A stretch of 64,000 nucleotides of DNA, from NCBI GenBank assembly GCA_020853885.1, contig JADYXZ010000019.1:744001-808000 (forward strand). The letters run 5' to 3'. The translations under genes and the position numbers were made by a program. This DNA is from Bradyrhizobiaceae bacterium. Lineage in GTDB: Bacteria > Pseudomonadota > Alphaproteobacteria > Rhizobiales > Xanthobacteraceae. Within the stretch, counting starts at the first letter, position 1, and each line of letters opens with the position of its first letter. The notes below the pieces were generated by a model. That model was given only the letters and a program-made list of their open reading frames with translations, searched no databases and was not told the origin of the DNA. Below, in pieces: positions 7,094 to 18,039 of this stretch.

Positions 7094-8749
7094 ATGACCG
7101 ATTCAGTGAAGGCGCGCCTCGCCGCGCTCCCCGCTTCCGATCGCCGCCTGCTGCGCGCGATCTCCGCCGCCGCGCTCACAGCCCTTGCGCTCGGCATCCT
7201 TGGCGGCCTGCTGACCGCGCTCGCGCGCGGCGGCCTTATCGAGGTCCTGCCGGAGACGGCCTACCGCTATCTCACCGTCCACGGCGTCAGCATCTTCTTC
7301 TACTGGCTCTACCTCGCGCAGACCGCGCTCCTGCTCGGCTTCGCCGCAATCGAAGATGAACGCGGCCTCGCCCGGCGCGGCCTGGCGCACGCCGGATTCG
7401 TCGCGATGGTCGCGGGCTTCCTCTTCAGCATGGCCGGCGCGCACATGGGCACGCCGCTCCTTTACGACGGCGCGCCGGCGCTCGCCGCCGACAAGCCCCT
7501 GACGCTCCTCGTCTTCAATGCCGGCTATCTGCTGCTCGGCCTCGGCCTGATGGCGACGCCGGCCGCCGCCATCGCCACGCTCCTGCGCCCGCGCCGCGAA
7601 GGCCGGCAGGCGACGATGAGCGCAGTCGGCTTCGCCCTGTTCGCCTGGGCCGGGTTCCTGATCGTCAGCGGCTTCGCCGCGCTCCACGCTTTCGTCCCCG
7701 GCACGCTCTGGGCGCTCGGGCTGGCACCCTTCCCCGCCGCGCAGGGCACGAACTGGCACATCCTCTTTCACAACATGCACTACCTGCCGCTGATGGCGAC
7801 GGTCCTTATGTGGTACGTGCTCATGCACGCGCTCACCGGGGCGAAATCGGTGTTCGGGGAACGCTTCTCGAAGATCGTGTTCTCGGCTTATCTGGTCTTC
7901 GTGCCGCCGACTTCGCTCTATCACATGTTCCTCGAGCCGAACCCGCCGGGCGCGGTGCGGGTGACGGGCTCGCTGCTTTCGCTCTTCGTCAGCGTGCCGA
8001 CGCTCACCGCCTTCCTCATCATCGTCGCCTCGCTCGAAGTGCATGCGCGTGCGAACGGCGCGCGCGGCCTGTTCGGCTGGCTCGCCATGCTGCCCTGGCG
8101 CCATCCCGCCATGGCGGCGGCGGGCCTCGCCGTGGTCAACATGGCGCTCGGCCTCGTCTTCGCCTTCGTGCTGATCCAGGAGAAGCTTGCGCCGCTCCTG
8201 TCCGACACGTTCTTCGTGCCCGCCTATTTCCACTTCTTCACCGTGGGCACGGTGAGCCTCACGCTGCTCGCCGCCTTCGCCGTGATGCTGCCGGCGCTCG
8301 GCGGCCGCGCGCTGCCGCGGCCCGGGCTCCTGCGCCTCATGCCGTGGCTCGCGACCGCGGGCCTCCTGCTGTTCGGCGGCGCTGGCGTGGCGGCCGGCTA
8401 TCTCGGCGTGCCGCGCCGCGTGATCGACATTTCCTATGCCGGCGAGGCGCCCGCGGTCTGGCACACGCTGATGGCGGTGGTCGGCGCGGGCGGCATCCTG
8501 ATGGCGCTCGCACTGTTCGCATTCGCCACGGGCGTTGCGATTTCGCTCCTGCCGCGACGGACGGCCGGCCCTGAGCCCGCGGAGTTCTCCGTCGCCTGGG
8601 GCGGCGCAGCACTCCGTCCGGGTGCAGCGGCCTGGACCGGGCCGGCATCGGTGCTCGCCATCGTCGCCGGCATGTATGTCTTCACCGCCATCGGCTTCGA
8701 GCTGATGCGGAGCCTGCCCGTCGCCGCGACCGGCGGCGGCGCGCACTGA
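7094..8749 (+). CDS. heme-copper oxidase/NO-reductase-type subunit I with altered active site
   Basis: A 551-residue polytopic inner-membrane protein (about 13 segments) of the heme-copper oxidase superfamily, B-family (ba3)-like. By-eye alignment to Thermus ba3 keeps a near-constant offset. His63 (TVHGV) matches the low-spin heme ligand H72, His226 matches CuB ligand H233, Tyr230 matches cross-link Y237, and His380 matches low-spin ligand H386. Two histidines are tyrosines: Tyr276 (of Tyr276-His277) matches CuB ligand H282, and Tyr378 (VPAYFH) matches the high-spin heme ligand H384. TM7 continues LFVSVPTLTAFLIIVASLEV, as in B-family enzymes. It could be an oxidase, one of the less studied NO-reductase families, or a non-classical redox protein; the sequence does not decide. 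Confidence 0.88.
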   Translation: MTDSVKARLAALPASDRRLLRAISAAALTALALGILGGLLTALARGGLIEVLPETAYRYLTVHGVSIFFYWLYLAQTALLLGFAAIEDERGLARRGLAHAGFVAMVAGFLFSMAGAHMGTPLLYDGAPALAADKPLTLLVFNAGYLLLGLGLMATPAAAIATLLRPRREGRQATMSAVGFALFAWAGFLIVSGFAALHAFVPGTLWALGLAPFPAAQGTNWHILFHNMHYLPLMATVLMWYVLMHALTGAKSVFGERFSKIVFSAYLVFVPPTSLYHMFLEPNPPGAVRVTGSLLSLFVSVPTLTAFLIIVASLEVHARANGARGLFGWLAMLPWRHPAMAAAGLAVVNMALGLVFAFVLIQEKLAPLLSDTFFVPAYFHFFTVGTVSLTLLAAFAVMLPALGGRALPRPGLLRLMPWLATAGLLLFGGAGVAAGYLGVPRRVIDISYAGEAPAVWHTLMAVVGAGGILMALALFAFATGVAISLLPRRTAGPEPAEFSVAWGGAALRPGAAAWTGPASVLAIVAGMYVFTAIGFELMRSLPVAATGGGAH

Positions 8750-8763
8750 TTATGGAGATCGAG

Positions 8764-8937
8764 ATGAACGAGGATTTCTGGCTCATCCTGCCGGTGGCTG
8801 CGGTCTGGGCGCTGCTCGCCGTGGTCTATGCGCTCGCGCCCTGGGGCGACATGATCGGCTACGCGCGCGTCTGGGGCTTCGGCTCGCTCTTGTTCCTGCT
8901 GCTCGCCGGACTCCTGCTGCGGCGGGCGCGCTCCTGA
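8764..8937 (+). CDS. small two-helix membrane protein, possible accessory oxidase subunit
   Basis: A 57-residue peptide starting at ATG 8764 (MNEDFWLILP), or 61 residues from ATG 8752. Two hydrophobic segments (about residues 6-25 and 36-53) are joined by a short loop (ALAPWGDMIGYARV) and end in RRARS. It follows the subunit I stop by 2-14 bases, so translation is probably coupled. Many small subunits of heme-copper oxidases look like this, but no family is recognised. It closes the cassette, and the convergent pyrG ends 16 bases beyond. Confidence 0.65.
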   Translation: MNEDFWLILPVAAVWALLAVVYALAPWGDMIGYARVWGFGSLLFLLLAGLLLRRARS

Positions 8938-8943
8938 AGCTGG

Positions 8944-10594
<1,651 letters not shown>

Positions 10595-10644
10595 TTAGCT
10601 CTCCCGACTCGATTCGACGAGCAAATTCGCCCGCCGTTCACGCG

Positions 10645-10674
10645 AAAAATCGAAGGGCCGGAAATCCGGCCCTT
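10645..10674 (-). terminator. intrinsic terminator after secG
   Basis: Read on the minus strand, AAGGGCCGG pairs with CCGGCCCTT around a four-base loop (9-bp stem, 10653-10674), then CG and a run of five T (10646-10650). It lies 8 bases past the secG stop and before pyrG, so pyrG probably has its own promoter or is fed by read-through. Confidence 0.8.
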
Positions 10675-10682
10675 GCGTTTGG

Positions 10683-11021
10683 TTACTTCGACTGTGGCAC
10701 CTGCGGCCCCGAGGGCGCCGGAGGCTTCAGTTGATCCAGGATGCTGCCGCCCGGAGCGGTCTGCCCCGGCTGCGGCTCGCCGATGATCGAAACCGGCTGC
10801 CGGCCCCAGCCAGCCCAGATCGACAGCGCCAAGCTGGTGAAGAAAAACACCCCTGCCAAACCTGCGGTGGCCTTCGTCAGCACGTTGGACGTGCCCCGCG
10901 TGGTCATGAAACCGCCGCCACCGCCGATGCCAAGCCCGCCGCCTTCCGATTTCTGCAGCAGCACGACGCCGATCAGCGCAAGCACGACCAAGAGATGGAT
11001 CACGATCAGGACGGTTTGCAT
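10683..11021 (-). CDS. secG: preprotein translocase subunit SecG
   Basis: A 112-residue inner-membrane subunit of the SecYEG channel. It has two transmembrane helices (about residues 4-22 and 51-70) joined by the conserved loop LLQKSEGGGLGIGGGGGFM, and a Pro/Gln-rich C-terminal tail (residues 73-112), common in alphaproteobacterial SecG. The ATG at 11019-11021 is chosen because the long upstream frame is only the shadow of tpiA. It lies between tpiA and pyrG, the usual alphaproteobacterial order. Confidence 0.95.
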   Translation of the reverse strand: MQTVLIVIHLLVVLALIGVVLLQKSEGGGLGIGGGGGFMTTRGTSNVLTKATAGLAGVFFFTSLALSIWAGWGRQPVSIIGEPQPGQTAPGGSILDQLKPPAPSGPQVPQSK

Positions 11022-11191
11022 CGAATTCCCTTCACTACGGCCCGGCGGACCGCATACACGATCGGCCAGACCGTTTCCACCTCGGTACAAGCCCCGCGCG
11101 CGGCCGACCGCTACATCGGTCCTCGAGCCCGCGATTGCAAGCCCTTCATCCGATTCGCGAATTTCATCATGAAGAAGTGGAACTGGGAGAT

Positions 11192-11950
11192 TTAACGATA
11201 AGCTGCTGCAATCTTGAGAAAATCTTCGGCCTTCAGGCTGGCGCCGCCGACCAGCGCCCCGTCGACATCGCCCGCGTGCAAGAGCTCGCGCGCATTCTCC
11301 GGCTTCACGGAGCCGCCGTAGAGGACGCGCGTGCCTGCCGCAGCCTCGCCCAAGCGCGCCGCAAGCTCGCGGCGGATCACGCCGTGCACCTCCGCCACGT
11401 CGCTCACCGTCGGCGTGAGCCCCGTGCCGATGGCCCAGACGGGCTCGTAGGCGACGACGAGGTTCGCAGGGTTCGCGCCGTCCGGCACCGAGCCCTTGAG
11501 CTGCTCGGCGACCACCGCGAGCGTTCTGCCGGCCTCCCGTTCGGCTCGGGTCTCCCCCACGCAGACGATCGCGAGCAGCCCCGCGCGCCACGCGGCCTCG
11601 GCCTTCGCGCGCACGAGCGCGTTGCTCTCGCCGTGGTCCGCGCGCCGCTCCGAGTGCCCGACGATCACGGCAGCCGCGCCGGCGTCGCGCAGCATCTCCG
11701 CGGACAGATCGCCGGTGTGCGCACCCGACGGCTTGGGATGGCAATCCTGCGCGCCGATTGCGACCTTCGAGCCGCGTGCGCGCTCCGCGAACTCCGCGAT
11801 CAGCGTCGCCGGCGGACACACGAGGAGATCGATCCGGCCCGCGAGCGCGCCGTCGAAACCTTCAATCGTTTTCGCAAGTTCCGCGACGGAGCTGCGAAAT
11901 CCATTCATCTTCCAGTTGCCCGCCACCAGCGGACGCCTTGCACCAGCCAT
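11192..11950 (-). CDS. tpiA: triosephosphate isomerase
   Basis: Interconverts dihydroxyacetone phosphate and glyceraldehyde-3-phosphate. At 252 residues it has normal TIM length. Active-site residues are Lys14 (GNWKMNG), His99 (VIVGHSERR) and Glu169 ([12 protein letters not shown]), with the phosphate-gripping loop GTGLTPT just after. It is divergent from the PpiD-like gene across 136 bases and upstream of secG by 170 bases; that second gap holds no gene that I can see. Confidence 0.97.
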   Translation of the reverse strand: MAGARRPLVAGNWKMNGFRSSVAELAKTIEGFDGALAGRIDLLVCPPATLIAEFAERARGSKVAIGAQDCHPKPSGAHTGDLSAEMLRDAGAAAVIVGHSERRADHGESNALVRAKAEAAWRAGLLAIVCVGETRAEREAGRTLAVVAEQLKGSVPDGANPANLVVAYEPVWAIGTGLTPTVSDVAEVHGVIRRELAARLGEAAAGTRVLYGGSVKPENARELLHAGDVDGALVGGASLKAEDFLKIAAAYR

Positions 11951-12086
11951 CGCCGCCTCCGAAAACCCTTCGCGAGGCCGGTAGCAGACCCCACCGGAGC
12001 GCGCAAACCGCGGATTTCCAGCCGTTGCGGCGCTGCATCGCGATCCCTATGATCGCGCCGCTTTTCAACCTCGGATCGGAAATCGC

Positions 12087-13964
12087 ATGCTCGAAGTTCT
12101 ACGCAAAGCCGCGGGAGGCACCGTCGCCAAAATCCTCATGGGCCTCCTGGTTTTATCGTTCGCGATCTGGGGCATCGGCGACGTTTTTCGCGGATTCGGT
12201 TCGCGCGATCTGGCCAAGATCGGCTCCACGGTGATCGACATCGAGACGTTCCGGCAGCTTTACCAGGAGCGGCTGCAGGCGGTGAGCCGGCAACTCGGAC
12301 GCGGAATCACCCCCGAGCAGGCGCGATCCATCGGTCTCGACCGCCAATTGCTCGGCGAGCTCATGTCGGAAGCGGCACTGGATGAGAGAACGCGTCAACT
12401 CGGCCTCAGCGCCAGCAACGAGACGCTGCTTGCGCGCATCCATGCCGATCCCGCGTTCAAAGGTGCGAACGGCAACTTCGACCCCGCCCGCTTTTACGAA
12501 ACCCTGCGGTCGGCAGGCTATACCGAGGCACGCTACATCGATGCAGAACGGCGCCTGATGCTGCGTCAGCAGTTCACGCGTGCGCTCAGCGGCAACCTGA
12601 ACGCGCCGGCAACGCTGGTCGAGGCAGTCCGCCGTTTCGAGAGCGAGCAGCGTTCAGTCGAGTTCGTCACCCTTGACCGCGATCAGGTGAAGGACATTCC
12701 CTCGCCCTCCGCCGCGGAGCTCGAAGCCTACTTCAAGGAAAACCAGGCCGCCTTCCGGGCGCCCGAATATCGCAAGCTGGTGGTGCTTCCGCTTACCGCG
12801 GACTCGCTTGCCGATCAGATCGACGTTCCGGAAGCGGAGCTGCAGCAATCCTATGCGCAGCTGAAAGACCGGCTCGCAACTCCGGAACGCCGCGAGGTGG
12901 AGCAAATCCTGTTTCCGAACGCCGAAGAAGCCGCCGCCGCGCATAAACGCATCGCGGACGGCGCGAAGTTCGAGGACATCGTTGCCGAACGGAAGCTCGC
13001 CGCCAGCGACGTTGCGCTCGGCACGGTCGCCAAGCGGGAAATCCTCGATCCGAAAATCGCAGACGCCGTCTTCTCGCTGCCCGAAGGACAAGTGAGCGAG
13101 CCGATTGCCGGCCGCTTCGGAACGGTGATCGCCCGCGTGCTCAAGATCGAGCCGGGGAAAGAACCCGCGTTCGATCAGATCAAGGACGAGCTCCGCAAGG
13201 ACCTCGTCAATCGCCGCGCCCGCACCATGATCCTCGACCTGCACGACAAGATCGAAGACGAGCGCGCGGCCGGCACGCAGCTCGGCGAGGTCGCGACCAA
13301 GCTCGGGCTCAAGGTTATCAGTGTGGAGGCGATCGACCGCAGCGGCCGCGGGCCGGATGGCAAACCGGTCGAGGGTATTCCCGCTTCTGATCAGGTTATC
13401 AGCGACGCATTCGATAGCCAGGTGGGGATCGAGGCCGACCCGATGGAATCCGGGGACGGCGGCTACGTCTGGTTCGATCTGGTGTCGGTCACACCCTCGC
13501 GCGACCGCACGTTTGACGAGGTTCGCGAGCGTGTAGAGACTGCTTGGTATGACGAACAGATAACAAAGAAACTCGGCGAGCACGCCAATCAGGTCCGCGA
13601 GCGGCTGGATGCCGGCGAGCCGTTCGAGAAGGCCGCACCCGGCCTGAAAGTCGAGACGCAGGAAAAGCTGCGCCGGAACGCGACCGCGGACGGCCTCGAT
13701 CGTGCAGCGCTCGCGCGCATCTTCGAGACGCCGCAAGGCAAGGCCGGCATTGCGGCCGCTGCCGATGGCGTCGGTCGCGTGGTGTTCCGCGTGACCGCCG
13801 TCGAAACGCCCGCCGGCGCGGCGGCATCGCAGCAGATCTCGAATCTGAATCTCGGCCTTCAGGACGACCTGCTCGTCCAGTACGTCCTGCACCTGCAGAG
13901 CACGCTCGGCGCCCGCGTGAACGAGACGGCACTGCAGAGCGCCACCGGCCTCTCCAGGAACTGA
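12087..13964 (+). CDS. PpiD-like SurA_N-domain peptidyl-prolyl isomerase/foldase
   Basis: A 625-residue protein with one N-terminal membrane anchor (residues 13-34, IAKILMGLLVLSFAIWGI-like) and a large periplasmic part, the PpiD architecture. A SurA_N-type chaperone region (about 36-160) is followed by a parvulin-like domain (about 268-360: EVEQILFP through SLPEGQVSEPI, then GRFGTVIARV). It would help fold exported and outer-membrane proteins at the Sec exit. Two bases separate its stop from trpE, so it is probably the first gene of the trp operon, an arrangement usual in this order. Confidence 0.88.
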   Translation: MLEVLRKAAGGTVAKILMGLLVLSFAIWGIGDVFRGFGSRDLAKIGSTVIDIETFRQLYQERLQAVSRQLGRGITPEQARSIGLDRQLLGELMSEAALDERTRQLGLSASNETLLARIHADPAFKGANGNFDPARFYETLRSAGYTEARYIDAERRLMLRQQFTRALSGNLNAPATLVEAVRRFESEQRSVEFVTLDRDQVKDIPSPSAAELEAYFKENQAAFRAPEYRKLVVLPLTADSLADQIDVPEAELQQSYAQLKDRLATPERREVEQILFPNAEEAAAAHKRIADGAKFEDIVAERKLAASDVALGTVAKREILDPKIADAVFSLPEGQVSEPIAGRFGTVIARVLKIEPGKEPAFDQIKDELRKDLVNRRARTMILDLHDKIEDERAAGTQLGEVATKLGLKVISVEAIDRSGRGPDGKPVEGIPASDQVISDAFDSQVGIEADPMESGDGGYVWFDLVSVTPSRDRTFDEVRERVETAWYDEQITKKLGEHANQVRERLDAGEPFEKAAPGLKVETQEKLRRNATADGLDRAALARIFETPQGKAGIAAAADGVGRVVFRVTAVETPAGAAASQQISNLNLGLQDDLLVQYVLHLQSTLGARVNETALQSATGLSRN

Positions 13965-13966
13965 GC

Positions 13967-15484
13967 ATGGACATCCTGCCCGCCGCAGCGGCCTTCGCGG
14001 CCCGCTATGACCGTGGCGAGCCGCAGCTTGTCTGGACGACGCTCGTCGGCGATCTCGAAACGCCGGTTTCCACCTTTCTGAAGCTCTGCTCCGGCAAGCC
14101 GCATTCGTTCCTGCTGGAGTCGGTGGAAGGCGGCGCCGTGCGCGGCCGCTACTCCATCCTCGGCTTCGCGCCCGACATCGTCTGGCGCAGCAACGGCAGC
14201 AAGGCGGAGATCAACCGCAATCCCGGCGAGCAGCCGGACTCCTTCGTGCCGTGCGCCGAGCCGCCGCTGCAGGCGCTGCGGTCGCTGCTGACCGAGTCCA
14301 AGCTGGACATCCCGCCCGAGTTGCCGCCCATGGCCGCCGGCGTTTTCGGCTATCTCGGCTACGACACCGTGCGCCTGATGGAGCGCCTGCCGGATGCCAA
14401 GCCGGACAGGATCGGCACCGCCGATGCCGAGCTGCTGCGGCCGACGATCGTCGTCGTCTTCGACGCGGTGCGGGATTCCATCACCGTCGTGACGCCGGTG
14501 CGGCCGGCGGCGGATGTTCCGGCTGCGCAAGCCTACGAAACGGCCCTCGACCGCCTCGTCCGCGTCGTCCGCGATCTCGACGCGCCGATCCAGAAATCGA
14601 CGCCCGCCGTGTGGTCCGAGCCCGGCCCCGTTCAGCCGGCTTCCAACACGCAGGCCGCCGATTACGAGGCAATGGTCCGCCGCGGAAAGGAATACATATC
14701 AGCAGGTGATATCTTCCAGGTGGTGCTGTCGCAGCGCTTCGAAGCGCCCTTCACGCTTCCTCCGTTTGCGCTCTACCGCGCGCTACGCCGGGTGAACCCC
14801 GCCCCCTTTCTTTATTTCCTGGATTTCGGCGGCTTCGCCATCGCCGGCTCCAGTCCGGAAATTCTCGTCCGCGTCCGCGACGGCAAGGTGACGATCCGGC
14901 CGATCGCCGGCACCCGCCCGCGCGGCGCGACGCCGGCCGAGGATCGTGCGCTCGCCGATGAACTGCTGGCGGACCCGAAGGAGCGCGCCGAGCACCTGAT
15001 GCTCCTCGACCTCGGCCGCAACGACGTCGGCCGCGTCGCCCGGATCGGCACCGTGAAGGTGACTGAGAAGTTCGAGCTCGAGTTCTATAGCCAGGTGATG
15101 CACATCGTCTCCAACGTCGAGGGCGAGCTCGACGCGCGCCACGACGCCCTCGATGCGCTGATCGCCGGCTTCCCGGCGGGCACCGTCTCCGGCGCGCCCA
15201 AGGTGCGGGCGATGGAGATCATCGACGAGCTCGAGCGCGACCGTCGCGGCGTCTATGCGGGCGCGGTCGGCTATTTCGGCGCCGACGGCTCCATGGATTC
15301 CTGCATCGTGCTCCGCACCGCGCTCATCAAGGACGGAAAGATGTACGTGCAGGCCGGCGCCGGCATCGTCGCCGACTCTGACCCCGCCTCCGAGCAGCGC
15401 GAATGCGAGAACAAGGCCCGCGCCCTCTTCCGGGCGGCCGAGGAAGCCGTCCGCTTCGCCGCCACCGCCAAGAGCGACCAATGA
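13967..15484 (+). CDS. trpE: anthranilate synthase component I
   Basis: Converts chorismate, with ammonia from TrpG, to anthranilate, the first step of tryptophan synthesis. At 505 residues it is the unfused form (many Rhizobium relatives have a TrpE-G fusion). The N-terminal LLES segment (in SFLLESVEGG) is the usual tryptophan-feedback site. The chorismate-binding domain shows GSSPEILVRV, PIAGTRPRG, DLGRNDVGRVA and AGTVSGAPKVRAMEIID. It starts 2 bases after the foldase gene. No attenuator leader peptide is evident upstream. Confidence 0.97.
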   Translation: MDILPAAAAFAARYDRGEPQLVWTTLVGDLETPVSTFLKLCSGKPHSFLLESVEGGAVRGRYSILGFAPDIVWRSNGSKAEINRNPGEQPDSFVPCAEPPLQALRSLLTESKLDIPPELPPMAAGVFGYLGYDTVRLMERLPDAKPDRIGTADAELLRPTIVVVFDAVRDSITVVTPVRPAADVPAAQAYETALDRLVRVVRDLDAPIQKSTPAVWSEPGPVQPASNTQAADYEAMVRRGKEYISAGDIFQVVLSQRFEAPFTLPPFALYRALRRVNPAPFLYFLDFGGFAIAGSSPEILVRVRDGKVTIRPIAGTRPRGATPAEDRALADELLADPKERAEHLMLLDLGRNDVGRVARIGTVKVTEKFELEFYSQVMHIVSNVEGELDARHDALDALIAGFPAGTVSGAPKVRAMEIIDELERDRRGVYAGAVGYFGADGSMDSCIVLRTALIKDGKMYVQAGAGIVADSDPASEQRECENKARALFRAAEEAVRFAATAKSDQ

Positions 15485-15575
15485 AGCGATCCGGCCCTCA
15501 CATTATCTATCCGGCGCCTCGCCGCTTGACGCCGGCCAAGCCGGGGTGGCACGCAAGGTCCCGGGGCTGAGAGCC

Positions 15576-16175
15576 ATGCCGAAAGTCACCATCGTCGACA
15601 ACTACGACAGCTTCACCTGGAACCTCGTGCATGCGCTGGGCGCGCTCGGGGCCGAGGTAGAAGTGCATCGCAACGATGCCGTCACCGTCGACGAGATCGC
15701 GGCGAAGAAGCCGGACGCGATCGTCATCTCCCCCGGCCCCGGCACGCCCGACGATTCCGGCATCTCGCTCGAAGTCGTCCGCCGCCTCGGTGAGACGACG
15801 CCGATCCTGGGCGTCTGCCTCGGCAACCAGACCATCGGCCAGGTCTATGGCGGCAAGGTCGTGCGCGGCCCCGAGCCGGTGCACGGCAAGCTCTCGAAGA
15901 TCCGCCACACCGGCCAGAGCGTCATGCGCGGCATCAACGGGCCGTTCGAGGCAACACGGTATCACTCGCTGATCGTCGAGCGCACCTCCGCGCCCGACGC
16001 CCTCACGATCACCGCTGAAACCGAGGACGGCCTCATCATGGGCCTCTCCCACAAGTCACTCCCGGTGCACGGCGTGCAATTCCATCCCGAAAGCATTGCC
16101 TCCGAGCAGGGCCAGACCATCCTGAAGAATTTCCTCGATCTCGCCGCCGCCTGGAATGCGGCGCACCGCGCCTGA
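15576..16175 (+). CDS. trpG: anthranilate synthase component II (glutamine amidotransferase)
   Basis: Supplies ammonia from glutamine to TrpE. At 199 residues it is a class I amidotransferase with nucleophile Cys81 (GVCLGNQ) and His170/Glu172 (QFHPES). The residue after CLG is Asn instead of the more usual His; that position is variable in the family. The ATG at 15576 is chosen because upstream codons of the frame are a shadow of trpE. The 91 bases after trpE hold no clear leader gene. Confidence 0.95.
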   Translation: MPKVTIVDNYDSFTWNLVHALGALGAEVEVHRNDAVTVDEIAAKKPDAIVISPGPGTPDDSGISLEVVRRLGETTPILGVCLGNQTIGQVYGGKVVRGPEPVHGKLSKIRHTGQSVMRGINGPFEATRYHSLIVERTSAPDALTITAETEDGLIMGLSHKSLPVHGVQFHPESIASEQGQTILKNFLDLAAAWNAAHRA

Positions 16176-16184
16176 AGGTCGCTC

Positions 16185-17198
16185 ATGGAACGCTTTCGCG
16201 CGCTGATCAGCAAGGTCGCTTCCGGCGGCGCGCTCACGCGCGACGAGGCCGCGCACGCCTTCGACAAGATGATGTCGGGCGAGGCGACGCCCGCGCAGAT
16301 GGGCGGCCTCCTCATGGCGCTCCGCGTCCGCGGCGAGACCGTCGACGAGATCACCGGCGCGGTCGCGACCATGCGGGCGAAGATGCTGCCCGTCGTCGCC
16401 CCCGCCGACGCGATCGATGTGGTCGGCACCGGCGGCGACGCCGCAGGCTCCTACAATATCTCCACCTGCGCCGCCTTCATCGTCGCCGGCGCGGGCGTGC
16501 CGGTCGCCAAGCACGGCAACCGCGCCCTCTCCTCGCGCTCCGGCGCGGCCGACGTGCTCGCCGCGCTCGGCATCAACATCGAGCTCGATCCCGACCATAT
16601 TGCGCGCTGCATCCGCGAGGCGGGCATCGGCTTCATGTTCGCCCCCTCGCATCACCCGGCAATGAAGCACGTCGGCCCGACCCGCGTGGAGCTCGGCACG
16701 CGCACGATCTTCAACCTGCTCGGCCCCCTCTCCAATCCCGCAAACGTAAAGCGGCAGATGGTCGGCGTGTTCGCGCGCCCCTGGGTGGAGCCGCTCGCCC
16801 ATGTGCTGGCCGCACTCGGTAGCGAGCGTGCATGGGTCGTGCACGGCTCCGACGGCCTGGACGAGATCACGACCACGGGCCCGACCTACGTCGCCGAACT
16901 GTCCGGCGGCAAGGTCAGCGCGTTTGAAGTCGCGCCCGAGGATGTCGGGGTCAAGCGCGCCGCCTCCGCCGAGTTGAAAGGCGGCGACGCGACGGCGAAC
17001 GCCGCGGCCCTGCGCAACGTCCTCGACGGCAAATCGGGCCCCTTCCGCGACATCGCTCTGATGAACGCCGCCGCCGCGCTGGTGGTGGCCGGCAAGGGCG
17101 GCACCCTGCCCGACACCATGAAGCTCGCGGTCCAGTCGGTCGATTCCGGGGAAGCAAAAAAGCGGCTTGACCGGCTGGTTGCGGTCTCCAACAAATAA
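16185..17198 (+). CDS. trpD: anthranilate phosphoribosyltransferase
   Basis: Transfers phosphoribose from PRPP to anthranilate. The 337-residue protein has the glycine-rich PRPP loop [15 protein letters not shown] (about residues 82-96), [21 protein letters not shown], and the [14 protein letters not shown] segment typical of the family. It lies 9 bases after trpG and 3 bases before trpC, a tight tryptophan operon. Confidence 0.97.
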   Translation: MERFRALISKVASGGALTRDEAAHAFDKMMSGEATPAQMGGLLMALRVRGETVDEITGAVATMRAKMLPVVAPADAIDVVGTGGDAAGSYNISTCAAFIVAGAGVPVAKHGNRALSSRSGAADVLAALGINIELDPDHIARCIREAGIGFMFAPSHHPAMKHVGPTRVELGTRTIFNLLGPLSNPANVKRQMVGVFARPWVEPLAHVLAALGSERAWVVHGSDGLDEITTTGPTYVAELSGGKVSAFEVAPEDVGVKRAASAELKGGDATANAAALRNVLDGKSGPFRDIALMNAAAALVVAGKGGTLPDTMKLAVQSVDSGEAKKRLDRLVAVSNK

Positions 17199-17201
17199 CG
17201 A

Positions 17202-18014
17202 ATGGACGTCCTGGAGCGCATCGGCGCCTACAAGCGCGAGGAGATCGCGGCGGCCAAGCGCGCGCGCCCGCTTTCCGCGCTTGAAGCCGACGCCCGCGCC
17301 GCGTCCGCGCCGCGCGGCTTTCTCGCCGCGATCGAGCACAAACTCGCAGCGGGTGATTACGCGCTGATCGCCGAGATCAAGAAGGCAAGTCCATCGAAGG
17401 GCCTGATCCGCCCCGACTTCGATCCGCCGTCGCTCGCCCGCGCCTATGAGGCCGGCGGCGCCGCCTGCCTCTCCGTCCTCACCGACGGCCCTTCGTTTCA
17501 GGGCGCGCCCGAGTTTCTCCGCGCAGCCCGCGGCGCGACTTCGCTGCCGGCGCTCCGCAAGGACTTTCTCTACGAGCCCTATCAGGTCGTGGAGTCGCGC
17601 GCGCTCGAAGCCGACTGCATCCTCATCATCATGGCCGCCGTCGATGACGCCGCGGCCCGCGATCTGCTCGCCGCCGCGAAGGAATGGGGCATGGATGCAC
17701 TCATCGAGGTCCACGACGACGCCGAGCTCGATCGCGCGCTCACGCTCGATGCGCGTCTCATCGGCATCAACAACCGCGACCTCCGCACCTTCGAGACGAC
17801 GCTCGCCACCACCGAGCGGCTGGCTCCCCGCGTGCCGAAGGACCGCGTCATCGTCGGCGAAAGCGGCATCTTCGCCCCGGCAGACCTCTCCCGGCTCGCC
17901 CAGGCGGGCGTGCGGACATTCCTCGTTGGCGAAAGCCTCATGCGGCAGCAGGATGTCGCAGCCGCCACCCGCGCATTGCTGACGAAAGAGCCCGTCCGCG
18001 CGAGAACCGCATGA
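17202..18014 (+). CDS. trpC: indole-3-glycerol phosphate synthase
   Basis: Closes the indole ring of CdRP to indole-3-glycerol phosphate. It is a 270-residue TIM barrel with [10 protein letters not shown] (catalytic Lys), [12 protein letters not shown] (second Lys), [24 protein letters not shown] and VGESGI. It is monofunctional (no TrpF domain). It ends 43 bases before moaC, with a GC hairpin in the gap. Confidence 0.97.
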   Translation: MDVLERIGAYKREEIAAAKRARPLSALEADARAASAPRGFLAAIEHKLAAGDYALIAEIKKASPSKGLIRPDFDPPSLARAYEAGGAACLSVLTDGPSFQGAPEFLRAARGATSLPALRKDFLYEPYQVVESRALEADCILIIMAAVDDAAARDLLAAAKEWGMDALIEVHDDAELDRALTLDARLIGINNRDLRTFETTLATTERLAPRVPKDRVIVGESGIFAPADLSRLAQAGVRTFLVGESLMRQQDVAAATRALLTKEPVRARTA

Positions 18015-18017
18015 CTT

Positions 18018-18039
18018 TCCCTCCCCTAAAGGGGAGGGA
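18018..18039. repeat. perfect 9-bp GC hairpin between trpC and moaC
   Basis: TCCCTCCCC (18018-18026), loop TAAA, GGGGAGGGA (18031-18039). No T-run follows, so it is not a standard terminator. The same short palindrome type is widespread between genes in alphaproteobacteria. It may stabilise or process the mRNA between the trp and mo genes. Confidence 0.6.

Noticed and set aside
7103-8746. 547-residue open frame antisense to the oxidase subunit I gene
   Set aside because: It is Glu/Arg/His-rich low-complexity sequence typical of the antisense frame of a GC-rich membrane-protein gene; the sense frame has clear family motifs.
15485-15575. Tryptophan attenuator or leader peptide before trpG
   Set aside because: No short frame with tandem Trp codons and no alternative hairpins with a T-run could be found.
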